DNA of 64,000 nt, taken from positions 8,756,001 to 8,820,000 of the forward strand of contig NZ_NETK01000001.1 of the NCBI RefSeq assembly GCF_002343915.1, read 5' to 3'. The translations under genes and the position numbers were made by a program. Each line of letters starts with the position of its first letter. The first letter of the stretch is position 1. Of this stretch, positions 25,073 through 33,839 are shown in pieces. The stretch is from Nannocystis exedens (GTDB lineage Bacteria > Myxococcota_A > Polyangia > Nannocystales > Nannocystaceae). The notes below the pieces were generated by a model. That model ran no database searches and had not been told where the DNA came from. It was given only the letters and a program-made list of their open reading frames with translations.

Positions 25073-25091
25073 GCATGGGACAGTCCCATGC
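25073..25091. promoter_or_regulatory. Candidate upstream activator site
   Basis: GCATGGGA (25073-25080) and TCCCATGC (25084-25091) are a perfect 8-bp inverted repeat around CAG. It ends 51 bases before the sigma-54 promoter at 25143. CCCATGC also occurs at almost the same distance before the sigma-54 promoter at 33743, so it may bind a shared enhancer-binding protein. Confidence 0.45.
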
Positions 25092-25142
25092 CCGCGAGCG
25101 TCCCCTCCTGGCCTCGCGCCGCGCTACGCCACGGATATCGAG

Positions 25143-25158
25143 TGGCACGTCGCTTGCT
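25143..25158 (+). promoter_or_regulatory. Sigma-54 (RpoN) promoter
   Basis: TGGCACGTCGCTTGCT matches every fixed position of the -24/-12 consensus TGGCACG-N4-TTGC(A/T). It lies 93 bases before the lipoprotein gene at 25251. Transcription should therefore need an enhancer-binding protein. Confidence 0.82.
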
Positions 25159-25250
25159 GAACGACGAAGGGCGCTGCAAGGCGCGCTCGCAGGGCCTGGA
25201 GCTCTCCGGGCTCGAAAAACAATCCTGCCGATATTCAGGGAAGGCATCCA

Positions 25251-26315
25251 ATGCGTACTCATTTCTCTCTCTTTCCATCGATCACCATCCTCCTCCGCAC
25301 GACCGCGCTCGTGCTCCCGCTGGCTGCGTTCGTGACGGCTTGCGACGGCGTCGACGACCAGGACGGCGGCGAAGAACTGATGCTCGACGACGACCTGGAG
25401 CTCGCCGCCCCGGCGGAGGCCGAAACGGGGGCCGCGGGCGAGCTCGACGGACCGGTCGAGGATCTCAGGGCCGTCGGCGCCCCCCCGCTACCGCTCGTCG
25501 GCGGCGGTTTCGTGTGGGGTTCGTGGGGGACCACGAGCGACACCCTCGGCCTCGACATGGGCAGCCAGAGCACGCGCACTTGCTTCCTCAGCGGCGTGGC
25601 CGGCAACCTCAACGTCGGCGCCCGGGACGGCTTCGCCGGCGGCAGGCCCTCGGTGGCGTGGGTCTACGACTTCCCGGGCGTACCTCACCACAACGACGAC
25701 CACTACTACCTGGTCGCGCACGGAGGCGCCTACCGCAATCAGACCAACGATCTGGTATGGCAGAACAATCCGGTCAACGCCCAGGCGACCTGCCTCTACA
25801 CGACCAGCGACCGCCAGTACGACTTCTGGGAGAGCGGCGACGGGCCGGTCAAGATCGCCGATCTGAACAGCAGTACGGTGGTCGGTCCCCGGCACTGCTA
25901 CCTCAGCGGAATCGAGGGCGTCGGCGGCGCGTGGAACAGCAGCACTCGCTACGCGCGCGTCGTCCGGCGGACCACGACCGACGCCAGCCATCCGACGACC
26001 GGGTGGTACATCGAAGCCAACCTCCCTGCCACCGCGAATGGCGATCGCGCCCGGGTGCACGCGCAATGCATCACCTTTCCGTCGACGACGTCGTTCACCT
26101 CGAATACGCTGACGGCCGGCGTGGGCGCGACGAACAGTGAGGTTCTCACCTCGGGCTCGGCCGTCAAGGCTTGCGCGCTGACCGGGATCTCCGGCGCGCT
26201 CAATGTCGATGACTGGGCGGATGGTGCCGTGATGACGTTCCCTGCCACCCAGACCGGGAACTGGACCCTGACCGTCAAGAACGGCAAGTCCGCCTCGTGG
26301 GAATGCGCGCAGTGA
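25251..26315 (+). CDS. Lipoprotein with three Cys-paired repeats
   Basis: 354 residues. A long signal peptide ends in lipobox FVTAC, followed by an acidic linker (residues about 32-75). The mature part contains three related modules beginning TCFLSGVAGNLNVG, HCYLSGIEGVGGAW and ACALTGISGALNVDD; each starts with Cys-x-Leu-(S/T)-Gly-(V/I)-x-Gly and ends with a second cysteine (TCLYTT, AQCITF, WECAQ), so each probably forms one disulfide. The function is not known; surface adhesion or predation-related secretion is possible. Control by the sigma-54 promoter upstream is likely. Codon bias is slightly weaker than in the neighbours. Confidence 0.8.
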   Translation: MRTHFSLFPSITILLRTTALVLPLAAFVTACDGVDDQDGGEELMLDDDLELAAPAEAETGAAGELDGPVEDLRAVGAPPLPLVGGGFVWGSWGTTSDTLGLDMGSQSTRTCFLSGVAGNLNVGARDGFAGGRPSVAWVYDFPGVPHHNDDHYYLVAHGGAYRNQTNDLVWQNNPVNAQATCLYTTSDRQYDFWESGDGPVKIADLNSSTVVGPRHCYLSGIEGVGGAWNSSTRYARVVRRTTTDASHPTTGWYIEANLPATANGDRARVHAQCITFPSTTSFTSNTLTAGVGATNSEVLTSGSAVKACALTGISGALNVDDWADGAVMTFPATQTGNWTLTVKNGKSASWECAQ

Positions 26316-26489
26316 TCGCCGGCGAACCCGAACGACCCGTCGCCGTCGTCGACTCGTCGTTCATCGCCGGGACGTCGATGAGAGCATCCGCGCCGCGGAG
26401 ATGATCCGCGTCCAGATCTCACCCGGCTACCTTCGTCGCATGACGCGTCTCCACGGCGCTGTCCGCCACGCGATGCTCGCCGCGAGCCG

Positions 26490-26798
26490 TCACGGCGTCG
26501 CGTTCGCGTGGCGCTCCCACCACGCCAGCCAGATCGCCGCCGCTGCCAGCAGCATGAACGCGAACGGCCCGTGCAGCGCGGCGTGGCTGAGCTGGAGGAT
26601 CCACCCGGCCACGCCGAGCAGGACCAGGGCCGCCCACGGGCCCTGCTTGGCGAAGAAGCGGGCGGCGGCGGCCAGGGCGGTCATGGCGAACGCCGCCCAC
26701 GAGCCGGTCTCGCTGACGAACGATTCGACGCCGCCGACCCAGGGGTCGCTCCACGTCGCGTTGAGCGCGACGATGACGCCTTGCAGCTCCTGGCGCAC
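26490..26798 (-). CDS. Small integral membrane protein
   Basis: About 102 residues from GTG 26798, with three hydrophobic helices: AAFAMTALAAAARFF, WAALVLLGVAGWILQL and FAFMLLAAAAIWLAW. The N-terminus LQGVIVALNATWSDPWVGGV may be periplasmic. Not recognised. The start is uncertain because the frame is open further upstream, but the upstream text is palindrome-containing intergenic DNA. Confidence 0.55.
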   Translation of the reverse strand: MRQELQGVIVALNATWSDPWVGGVESFVSETGSWAAFAMTALAAAARFFAKQGPWAALVLLGVAGWILQLSHAALHGPFAFMLLAAAAIWLAWWERHANATP

Positions 26799-26864
26799 GC
26801 AAGGCCGAGGCGAGCGCGGGCGCGGCCGCGCGGGGTGAACAGGGACGAGCGCGGCGCGAGCGGG

Positions 26865-26883
26865 TGTCCTCGGGGACATGTCC
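26865..26883. repeat. Palindrome-family copy between divergent genes
   Basis: TGTCC (26865-26869), TCGG, GGACA (26874-26878), continuing as GGACATGTCC (26874-26883). It lies between the divergent membrane-protein and ATP-grasp genes, so here it cannot be a 3'-end terminator for either. Confidence 0.7.
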
Positions 26884-27016
26884 ATGCATTGCCCGCGCGT
26901 ACGGTGTTCGTGCCGCACGATCCGCGAGGCCCGCGCGGCGACGGGCGCGCAGGGCCGTGCGCACGTCGTGAACGCCGGCGCCGGGCGGGCGCGATTTCGG
27001 CTATCCTCCGCCGGCC

Positions 27017-27865
27017 ATGCGCGTCGCCCTCGCCACCTGCCTCCAAAAGCCCGAGCCCGACCCCGACGAGGAGCTGCTCGTCGCCGCCCTCGCGGGCGCG
27101 GGCGTGGAGGCGCGGGTGCTCGCCTGGGACGACCCCGAGGCGGCCTGGCACGAGGCCTCGCTGTGCGTGCTGCGCTCGACCTGGAATTACCCGCACCGCC
27201 CGGACGACTTCCTCGCGTGGGCCCGGCGGGTCGCCGCGGTCACGCGAATGTACAATCCGCTGCCTGTCCTCGAGGACAACCATCACAAGAGCTACCTGGC
27301 CCGGCTGGCGGCCCGCGGGGTCGCGGTGGTCGACACGGTGCACCTCGCCCGCGGGGCGGCGCCCGACCTGGCGGCGCTGCTCGACGAGCGCGGGTGGGAC
27401 CGGGCGGTCGTCAAGCCGGCGATCTCGGCCGCCTCGATGGGCACCTGGCGGGTCGATCGCTCCGCCGCGGCGGCCAGCCAGCAGCGCCTCATCGCCGACG
27501 TGGCCCTGCGCGACACGATGGTGCAGCCGTACATGCGCGCGGTCGAGGAGCCCGGCGAACGCGCGCTGATCTGGATCGACGGCGCGCTGACCCACGCGAT
27601 CCGCAAGACCGCCCGCTTCGCCGGCGAGCACGAGCGCGTCTCGGCCGCGCTGCCGATCGCCGACGACGAGCGCGCGCTCGCCGAAGCCGCCCTGGCGCCG
27701 ATCGCCGACAGCTTGCTGTACGCGCGGGTCGATACGGTCCGCGGCGAGGCCGGCGCGCCGCGGATCATGGAGCTCGAGTTGATCGAGCCCTCGCTGTTCC
27801 TGGCCGAGCACCCGCCGGCGCTGGCGCGCCTGGTCGCGGCGATCGTCGCCCGCCTGCGCGAGTGA
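27017..27865 (+). CDS. ATP-grasp ligase (DcsG/glutathione-synthetase-like)
   Basis: 282 residues. LRSTWNYPHRPDDF and MYNPLPVLEDNHHKSYL are hallmarks of the ATP-grasp group that includes O-ureido-D-serine cyclo-ligase; AVVKPAISAASMG is the ATP loop and MELELIEPSLFL replaces the usual E-x-N metal motif. It should couple ATP cleavage to amide or ring formation on an amino-acid-like substrate, unknown here. A perfect palindrome (TGTCCTCGAGGACA, 27265-27278) is embedded in frame and encodes PVLEDN. The gene's last codons are repeated downstream. Confidence 0.82.
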   Translation: MRVALATCLQKPEPDPDEELLVAALAGAGVEARVLAWDDPEAAWHEASLCVLRSTWNYPHRPDDFLAWARRVAAVTRMYNPLPVLEDNHHKSYLARLAARGVAVVDTVHLARGAAPDLAALLDERGWDRAVVKPAISAASMGTWRVDRSAAAASQQRLIADVALRDTMVQPYMRAVEEPGERALIWIDGALTHAIRKTARFAGEHERVSAALPIADDERALAEAALAPIADSLLYARVDTVRGEAGAPRIMELELIEPSLFLAEHPPALARLVAAIVARLRE

Positions 27866-28003
27866 CTCGCGTCGCGACAGGCAGCCTGCACGCGCCGCGT
27901 CTTCGCGAGTGACGCGCGCCGCGACGACCCATGCGCGACCGGCAAGCCTGCCCGCGCCGCGTCTTCGCGAGTGACGCGCGCCGCGACGACCCATGCGCGA
28001 CTT
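27857..28003. repeat. Direct repeats copying the 3' end of the ATP-grasp gene
   Basis: The sequence CGCGAGTGAC that ends the ATP-grasp gene recurs at 27904 and 27966. The last two units share about 38 identical bases and a 62-bp period; the first unit is 47 bp and lacks an internal 15 bases. The repeats contain no gene. The remaining stretch to 28336 has no further recognisable feature. Confidence 0.75.
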
Positions 28004-28336
28004 GGGTCGACGGGAAACCCCCGTGTTTGCGTGCATCGGCGTGCCGGCGTTGCCTCGCCGCCGGCGTCCCGACGCATTCGCCGTCCTGCACGCGCTGCGC
28101 GTCGCCGATGCGGCGCGGCGTCGGTCCGTCCGCGGCGCCCGGACGATCGCGCTCGCGGGCCCGCGTCGGGGGCCACGCGATGCGCGGCCTGCTGCGCGCC
28201 GCGAACCGCGGAGGCGCGCGTGCGAGCGCGGCCGTACAGCCGTCGCGCGCGCAGCTTCGCCGCGCTCGTGACGCTCACCGGCCCGCCGATGCCGGCCCCT
28301 TGACCGCTCGCGCGCCGGCGATGTACTCGCAATGCG

Positions 28337-30247
28337 ATGAATCGCCTGACCGCTGCAATCTTGATGGTCCCTGCGCTCGTCGCGTGCGGCGACGACGGTC
28401 GGCCGGCCGACAGCGACGCCGGCAGCGCGACCGCCACCGCGACCATGACCGCGACGATGCCGACCGGCACCAGCGAGGCCAGCGACGGCAGCGGCACCAC
28501 GGGGCCGACCGGCAGCGGCACCGCCTCGACGCCGACCACCTCCGGCGCGACCACCGACTCCGGCCCGATCTTCGACCTCGGCGGCGCGCCCGACGTGCCG
28601 GCGACGCTTCAGTGCAGCCCCGACCTGCACGCGGTGGTCGACGGCGCCGGCCAGGTCGTCGAGGCGTGCGCGGCCGATCAGGGCTGCGCCGACGCCACGT
28701 GCGTGCCGGCGTGCGAGGCGGCGGGCGCCAGCAAGGCCAACTTCGGCTGCGAGTTCCAGATCCCCACGCCGCCGACGTCGCCGTTCTTGCCGACGCCGCC
28801 GTGCTTCGCCGCGTTCCTCACCAACAGCTGGGGCCACCCCGCGAAGATCGAGGTGTCGCGCGACGGCGTCGCGTTCGACCTCGGGAGCTTCGCCCGCGTC
28901 GTCACGCCCGGACAGGCGCCGGAGGACTGGTCGCCGGTCGCGCCCACCGGCCTCGGCCCCGGCGAGGTCGCGGTGCTGTTTTTGTCGAGTCACCCCAATT
29001 CGATCCACCCCGAGACCATGCAATCGCTCAATTGCCCGGTGCCCGACGCCGCGGGCGCGGCCACCCAGGTCGACGCGTCGGGCCGCGGCCTCAACTTTCA
29101 CGTGACCTCCGACATCCCGCTGACCGCCTACGACATCGCCCCGTTCGGCGGCGCCTTTTCCTATATTCCGAGCGCGGAGCTGCTGTTCCCGACCAGCGCG
29201 TGGGGCACCAACTACGTGGCCGTGATGCCGCCGGCGGGCACCTTCGAGCCGCCCGGGCCGCTGTGGCTGCAGGTGGTCGGCGCGCAGGACGGGACGACCG
29301 TCGAGATCCGCCCGACCGCCGACCTCGAGCCGGGGCCCGACCTCGAGGGCGCGACGAAGGACGTGGTCAAGACGTTCACCGTCGACGCCGGCGAGTACGT
29401 GCAATGGGAGGTCGCGGCCGGGGCCGGCGACGCCTCGGGGACGCTGATCCTCAGCGACAAGCCGGTCGCGCTGCACACCGGCAACCGCTTCCTGCGCCTG
29501 CAGCCGATGCCGGCCCCGGGCGGCGAGGCGACGCACCAGCAGAACCACGCCGTCACCGCGCTCGGCTACGAGTACGTGGCGGGCGCGTACGAGACCCGCC
29601 GCGCCGACCTGGCGGCGGAGGAGATCGAGTACCGGGTGGTCGGCGCGGTCGACGGCACGACGCTGATTTACGACCCGCCGGTGCCGGGCGCCCCGGCGAC
29701 GCTGGCGCAGGGCCAGGTGGTCGACTTCACGGCCACCGGGTCGTTCCAGATCCGCAGCCAGGACGAAGGGCACCCGTTCGTGCTGTCGCAGATCATGGAC
29801 ACCTGCAACATCCCCGGCGGCACCCGCCCGGGGGCGACGGCGATGGGCTTCATGCAATTGCTCGGCGACGAGGAATGGGTGGTCCTGCTGCCGCCGGCGC
29901 AGTTCCTGCAGGAATACATCTTCTTCACCGACCCGTCGTTCGCGACCACCAACCTGGTGGTCACGCGCGTCGACGACGGCGACGGTTTCAAGGAGGTCAC
30001 CGTCGATTGCCTGGGGACGATCGGCGGCTGGCAGCCGGTCGGCGGCGACGGTCGCTTCGAGGTGACGACGGTCGATCTCGTCCGCGCCGACGTCGGCGTC
30101 AATGGCTGCACCAACGGCCAGCACACCGCCGAGAGCGAGGGCAAGTTCGGCCTGGTGGTGTGGGGCCTCGACAGCTATTCGTCGTACGCGTACCCGGCCG
30201 GCGGCAACGCGATCGCGCTGACCGACCTGGTGATCCCGCCGGGCTGA
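28337..30247 (+). CDS. IgGFc-binding-domain lipoprotein
   Basis: 636 residues. Signal peptide with lipobox ALVAC, then a Thr/Ser/Gly/Ala linker to about residue 75. The rest matches the IgGFc-binding N-terminal domain family often found in myxobacteria: beta-rich repeats such as NYVAVMPPAGTFEPPG, VQDGTTVEIRPTAD-like strands and the C-terminal SYSSYAYPAGG motif. Despite the family name, bacterial members have no shown antibody binding; surface adhesion is the likely role. Several cysteine pairs suggest disulfides. Confidence 0.82.
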   Translation: MNRLTAAILMVPALVACGDDGRPADSDAGSATATATMTATMPTGTSEASDGSGTTGPTGSGTASTPTTSGATTDSGPIFDLGGAPDVPATLQCSPDLHAVVDGAGQVVEACAADQGCADATCVPACEAAGASKANFGCEFQIPTPPTSPFLPTPPCFAAFLTNSWGHPAKIEVSRDGVAFDLGSFARVVTPGQAPEDWSPVAPTGLGPGEVAVLFLSSHPNSIHPETMQSLNCPVPDAAGAATQVDASGRGLNFHVTSDIPLTAYDIAPFGGAFSYIPSAELLFPTSAWGTNYVAVMPPAGTFEPPGPLWLQVVGAQDGTTVEIRPTADLEPGPDLEGATKDVVKTFTVDAGEYVQWEVAAGAGDASGTLILSDKPVALHTGNRFLRLQPMPAPGGEATHQQNHAVTALGYEYVAGAYETRRADLAAEEIEYRVVGAVDGTTLIYDPPVPGAPATLAQGQVVDFTATGSFQIRSQDEGHPFVLSQIMDTCNIPGGTRPGATAMGFMQLLGDEEWVVLLPPAQFLQEYIFFTDPSFATTNLVVTRVDDGDGFKEVTVDCLGTIGGWQPVGGDGRFEVTTVDLVRADVGVNGCTNGQHTAESEGKFGLVVWGLDSYSSYAYPAGGNAIALTDLVIPPG

Positions 30248-30420
30248 TTCGCGGCGGCGGGCGGACCTCGCTATCGCTGGGCGCGGCCGCGGCCCGGCCG
30301 CTGGGACGGAGGAAGGTCCGTCGCTCGTGGCTCGCCCGAGGGTGCGCGGTCGCCCGCCCACCCTCCGGGGTCGGTGAAACTCGCTTGCTCGCGCGCGCGC
30401 GACGGTGTTTCATCGCGGCC

Positions 30421-31488
30421 ATGCGCTCGCTCGCGTGCCTGCTCCCCACGTTGCTCCTCGCGACCACGATCGGCTGCGCTCGCGCCCCGGCCCCCCAGTG
30501 CCCCGAGCCGGCGCCGGCGCCCGCGCCGGCGGCGAGCGCCCCCGCGGCCACGGAGAAGCCCGCGGGCTTCCTCAGCGCCGCGACGGCCGCGGCCGATGTG
30601 GCGCAGCGGATCAACGCCGGCGACGCCGAGGGCCTGTTCGCCCGCTTCTCCCCGGCCATGCAACAGGCGGTGCCGGTCGCGGCATTGCAGCCGACGTTCG
30701 ATGGGCTGGTGGCGGCGCGCGGGCGCATCACCGGGGTCACGCCGATCGAGGCCGGCGAGCGCAGCGGCCGCTTCCGGCTGGTGGCCGAGCGCGGCGAGTG
30801 GGCGCTGCAGGTGACGATCGACGACGAGGGGCGGATCGCCGGGCTGCTCGTCCAGGAGCCCGAGTCTCCGGCGCCGCCGGTGGCCCGCAGCGCGCCGATG
30901 GGGCTGCCGTTCCGCGGCGAGTGGCTGGTGTTCTGGGGCGGCGACCGCAAGGAGCTCAATCACCACGTCGATCACCCGTCGCAGCGGCGCGCCGCCGATC
31001 TGGTGATCGTCGACGCGAGCGGCAAGTCGCACAAGGGCGACGGCCGCGCGCTCACCGATTATTATGCCTACGGCCAGGACATCCTGGCGATGGCCGACGG
31101 GGTGGTGGTGTCCGTCGTCGACGGCGTACACGACAGCCCGATCGGCGAGCTCAATCCCTACATCGCGCCCGGCAACATGGTGGTGCTCCGCCACGAGGGC
31201 GAGGTCCACTCGGTCTATGCGCATTTGCTCCCCGGCAGCATCAAGGTGAAGCCCGGGGCCAAGGTCCGCCGCGGGCAGGTGCTCGGCGCGTGCGGCAACA
31301 GCGGCAACTCGAGCGAGCCGCACCTGCACGTGCAGCTGCAGGACGGGCCGCGGTTCGAGAAGAGCTGGGGCATCGAGGCGGTGTTCGCCGAGGCGACGGT
31401 GACGCGCGACGGGGCCGCGGCGCCGCGCACGGACTACACGTTCCTCAAGGGCGACAAGGTCGCGCCGCCGGCGAAGGGCAAGAAGTGA
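30421..31488 (+). CDS. M23 family metallopeptidase, lipoprotein
   Basis: 355 residues. Signal peptide with lipobox TIGC; a Pro/Ala linker; a helical DUF3887-like domain (about 55-140); then a lysostaphin-type zinc peptidase domain. NHHVDHPSQRRAADL carries the first His/Asp zinc ligands and EPHLHVQLQD the HxH motif; VYAHLLPGSIKVKPGAKV and GACGNSGNS are typical of the fold. It would cut peptidoglycan cross-links or other Gly-rich peptides in the envelope. ATG 30421 starts the signal peptide exactly. Confidence 0.88.
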   Translation: MRSLACLLPTLLLATTIGCARAPAPQCPEPAPAPAPAASAPAATEKPAGFLSAATAAADVAQRINAGDAEGLFARFSPAMQQAVPVAALQPTFDGLVAARGRITGVTPIEAGERSGRFRLVAERGEWALQVTIDDEGRIAGLLVQEPESPAPPVARSAPMGLPFRGEWLVFWGGDRKELNHHVDHPSQRRAADLVIVDASGKSHKGDGRALTDYYAYGQDILAMADGVVVSVVDGVHDSPIGELNPYIAPGNMVVLRHEGEVHSVYAHLLPGSIKVKPGAKVRRGQVLGACGNSGNSSEPHLHVQLQDGPRFEKSWGIEAVFAEATVTRDGAAAPRTDYTFLKGDKVAPPAKGKK

Positions 31489-31603
31489 GGCGGAGTCGGC
31501 CGCGGGGGCGATGACGGCGCGCGGTCGTGCTGCCGCGTGGCCGGCGGGCCTCCGGACGCCGACGTCGCTCGCGCGAGCGGTGGCGCGCTGATACCCTCGG
31601 CAT

Positions 31604-32509
31604 ATGAATCGCCTGTTCGAGGCCGAGGTGTTCGTGCGAGTCATCGAGGACGGCAGCCTCACGGCGGCGGCGCGGCGGCTGGGGATGACGACCTCGTACG
31701 CGAGCAAGCTGGTGACGCGGCTGGAGGAGCGGCTGGGCGCGCGCCTGTTGGTCCGGACCACGCGCAAGCTGTCGCTGACGGAGACGGGGAGGGCCTATTA
31801 CGAGCGCTGCACCGAGGCGATCCGCGGGCTCGAGGAGGCCGAGCAGATCGCGGCGGACCTGCAGCAGGCGCCGCGCGGGACGCTGCGCGTGACGGTGCCC
31901 AACGCGTTCGGCTCGCTGTACGCGATGGGCGTGCTGGCGGAGTTCAAGGCGCGCTTCCCCGAGCTCGCGCTCGAGCTGGTGTTCCTCGATCGCCAGGTCG
32001 ACCTGATCGGCGAGGGCTTCGACGTGGCGCTGCGGATCGGCGAGCTCGGCGACGCGCGGCTGATCGCGCGCCGGCTGGCGAGCACCGACCGGGTCTTGCT
32101 GGCGAGCCCGCGCTACCTCGAGCGGGCCGGGACGCCGCGCGAGCCGGAGGAGCTGGCGCAGCACGAGTGCCTGCGTTACGCCCACCACGCGGCGCCGGGG
32201 CGGTGGAAGGTGCAAGGGCCGCGCGGCGTGGTCGAAATCGACGTGACGGGCCACATGGTGGCCAATCACGGGTCGATGCTGATCGAGGCGGCCACGCAGG
32301 GGCTCGGGCTGGTGTTCTTGCCGGTGCTGCTGGCGACGGCCGAGCTGCGCGCGGGTCGGCTGCGCCGGGTGTTGCCGGCGTGGCACTGGCCGCTGGGGTT
32401 GTTCGCCGTGTACCCGCCGACGCCGCGGGTGCCGGCGAAGACGCGGGCGCTGGTCGACTTCCTGGTCGAGCGCATGCGCGAGCCGCCGTGGGCCGGGCTC
32501 ACTGGTTGA
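31604..32509 (+). CDS. LysR family transcriptional regulator
   Basis: 301 residues with the N-terminal winged HTH (FVRVIEDGSLTAAARRLGMT, then SYASKLVTRLEERLGARLL) and a periplasmic-binding-like effector domain from about residue 90. Its gene converges on and overlaps the metallo-beta-lactamase-fold gene by 11 bases at the 3' ends. No divergent partner gene lies upstream, so its target is not evident. TACCCT just before the ATG may be its -10 box. Confidence 0.92.
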   Translation: MNRLFEAEVFVRVIEDGSLTAAARRLGMTTSYASKLVTRLEERLGARLLVRTTRKLSLTETGRAYYERCTEAIRGLEEAEQIAADLQQAPRGTLRVTVPNAFGSLYAMGVLAEFKARFPELALELVFLDRQVDLIGEGFDVALRIGELGDARLIARRLASTDRVLLASPRYLERAGTPREPEELAQHECLRYAHHAAPGRWKVQGPRGVVEIDVTGHMVANHGSMLIEAATQGLGLVFLPVLLATAELRAGRLRRVLPAWHWPLGLFAVYPPTPRVPAKTRALVDFLVERMREPPWAGLTG

Positions 32510-33521
32510 GCTCGGCGTAGGTGTTGGGGACGTTGACCTGATCGTGGATCCAGTCCCACAGGCGGTAGCCCTGATAGTCGGGCAGCTCGACCGCAGCGAC
32601 GGTGGCCTCGAGGTCGAGGCCGTCGGCGACCGCCTCCTCGACCCCCATGAGCATGGCCCGCAGGTAGCCGATCGAGAAGTCCATGGCCGCGGGCGCGAGC
32701 GGGCGGCCGTGGCCGGGGACGACGATCGCGTCGGCCGGCAGCGAGTCGCGGACGGCGGTGAGCGTGACCTCGGCGGCGCTGCCGTTGCCGGCGAGCAGCC
32801 AGGGGATGGCGGGCTCCTCGTTGACGAGGGCGTTGCCGGTCCACAGGACCTTGGCGTCGGGGACGTAGACGAACAGGTCGCCCGGCGTCTGCGCGAAGCC
32901 GTAGTGGCGGGCCTCGACGGTGACGCCGCCGAGGTCGACCGACCAGCCGTCGTCGCCGACGCGGATGTCGGCGGCGACCGGCTCGATCTCGTCGATGCCC
33001 TGGTCGGCGCCGAAGTTGGCCTCCATGAACGCGACGTCCTCGTCGAAGTGCGCGGAGATGTACTCGGCGGTCTGCTCGTGCTGCACGACCTCGACGTCGT
33101 CGGGGAGGAAGACGTTGCCGAAGGTGTGATCGCCGTGGCTGCTGGTGTTGACGACGTAGCGGATCGGCCGGTCGGTCTCGGCCTGGACCAGCGCGACCGC
33201 CTGACAGAAGAGCTGGCGGTTGATCATGCTCTCGACCATCAGCACGCCGTCGTCGCCGACGACGAAGCCGCCGCTGGTGGCCAGCGGGATGCCGGCCGGG
33301 CCGTGCTCGGCGGCGTCGCGGTCGTAGATGGCGAACACGCCGGGCGCGAGCTCCTCGGAGACGAGCCGGATCGCGTTGGGGGTCCAGGCGTAGGCGGGGT
33401 TGGGCTCGACGAAGGTCGGCGCGCCGTCACAGGCGCGGAAGGTCTGGGTCGCCTCGGGGGCGGCGCCGCAACCGGCGACGAGGAGGGCGAGGAGGACGGG
33501 CGAGAAACGACGACGCTGCAT
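32499..33521 (-). CDS. Metallo-beta-lactamase-fold lipoprotein with altered zinc site
   Basis: 340 residues. Signal peptide with lipobox LVAGC. The fold is that of quinoprotein-relay/SoxH-type metallohydrolases: GGFVVGDDGVLMVESM, IRYVVNTSSHGDHTFGN, LFVYVPDAKVLWTGNALVNE and IVVPGHGRPL. The usual HxHxDH is SSHGDH, so the first zinc histidine is serine, and the usual HTPGD histidine is glutamine (AQTPGDLF). The metal site is therefore incomplete or changed, and catalysis is doubtful or uses a single metal. Periplasmic or outer-membrane location. Confidence 0.85.
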   Translation of the reverse strand: MQRRRFSPVLLALLVAGCGAAPEATQTFRACDGAPTFVEPNPAYAWTPNAIRLVSEELAPGVFAIYDRDAAEHGPAGIPLATSGGFVVGDDGVLMVESMINRQLFCQAVALVQAETDRPIRYVVNTSSHGDHTFGNVFLPDDVEVVQHEQTAEYISAHFDEDVAFMEANFGADQGIDEIEPVAADIRVGDDGWSVDLGGVTVEARHYGFAQTPGDLFVYVPDAKVLWTGNALVNEEPAIPWLLAGNGSAAEVTLTAVRDSLPADAIVVPGHGRPLAPAAMDFSIGYLRAMLMGVEEAVADGLDLEATVAAVELPDYQGYRLWDWIHDQVNVPNTYAELNQ

Positions 33522-33839
33522 GCCGTGACGATGAGGCCCGTCGCCGCGGAGGAGTAGCCGCCTGCGCGGACAGGCATTGTTTCCCGAGAGTCCACAGTCC
33601 CGGCCGCGCGCCGACAGGGGGTGGGCGAGGACTCGAGCACCTTCGTGCGCGCCCGCGGCCGCAGGGGACGCCCCGGGGGCTGCCCCATGCGGCCGAGGAC
33701 CGGCACGTCGTCGCCGCTCACGGAACTTCATGAAAAAATTCGTGGCACGTGGGTTGCTCATGACTCCGCTCGTCGACTCACGCATCGACGAGCCGCGTGC
33801 CCCGGACTCGCCGATGCACCCCGAGCAAAGGGCACAAGG
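33522..33839. other. 318-bp divergent intergenic region
   Basis: Holds the sigma-54 promoter at 33743 and a CCCATGC motif at 33684-33690. A further inverted repeat, CGGCCGCA (33656-33663) with TGCGGCCG (33688-33695), overlaps that motif. No gene is present. Confidence 0.55.
33743..33758 (+). promoter_or_regulatory. Sigma-54 (RpoN) promoter
   Basis: TGGCACGTGGGTTGCT is a full match to TGGCACG-N4-TTGC(A/T). It is 82 bases before the secreted-protein gene and is preceded by an A/T-rich tract (TGAAAAAATT) as is common for strong sigma-54 sites. Confidence 0.85.

Larger units (their letters stand above)
24633..25250. other. 618-bp intergenic region with IS66-like remnant and sigma-54 promoter
   Basis: No intact gene. 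It contains a transposase-like fragment on the minus strand (24715-24812), an inverted repeat (25073-25091) and a sigma-54 promoter (25143-25158), each listed separately. Confidence 0.6.

Noticed and set aside
28004..28336. Possible small genes between the ATP-grasp and IgGFc-type genes
   Set aside because: Short frames here are Arg-rich, lack ribosome sites and have inconsistent third-position bias.
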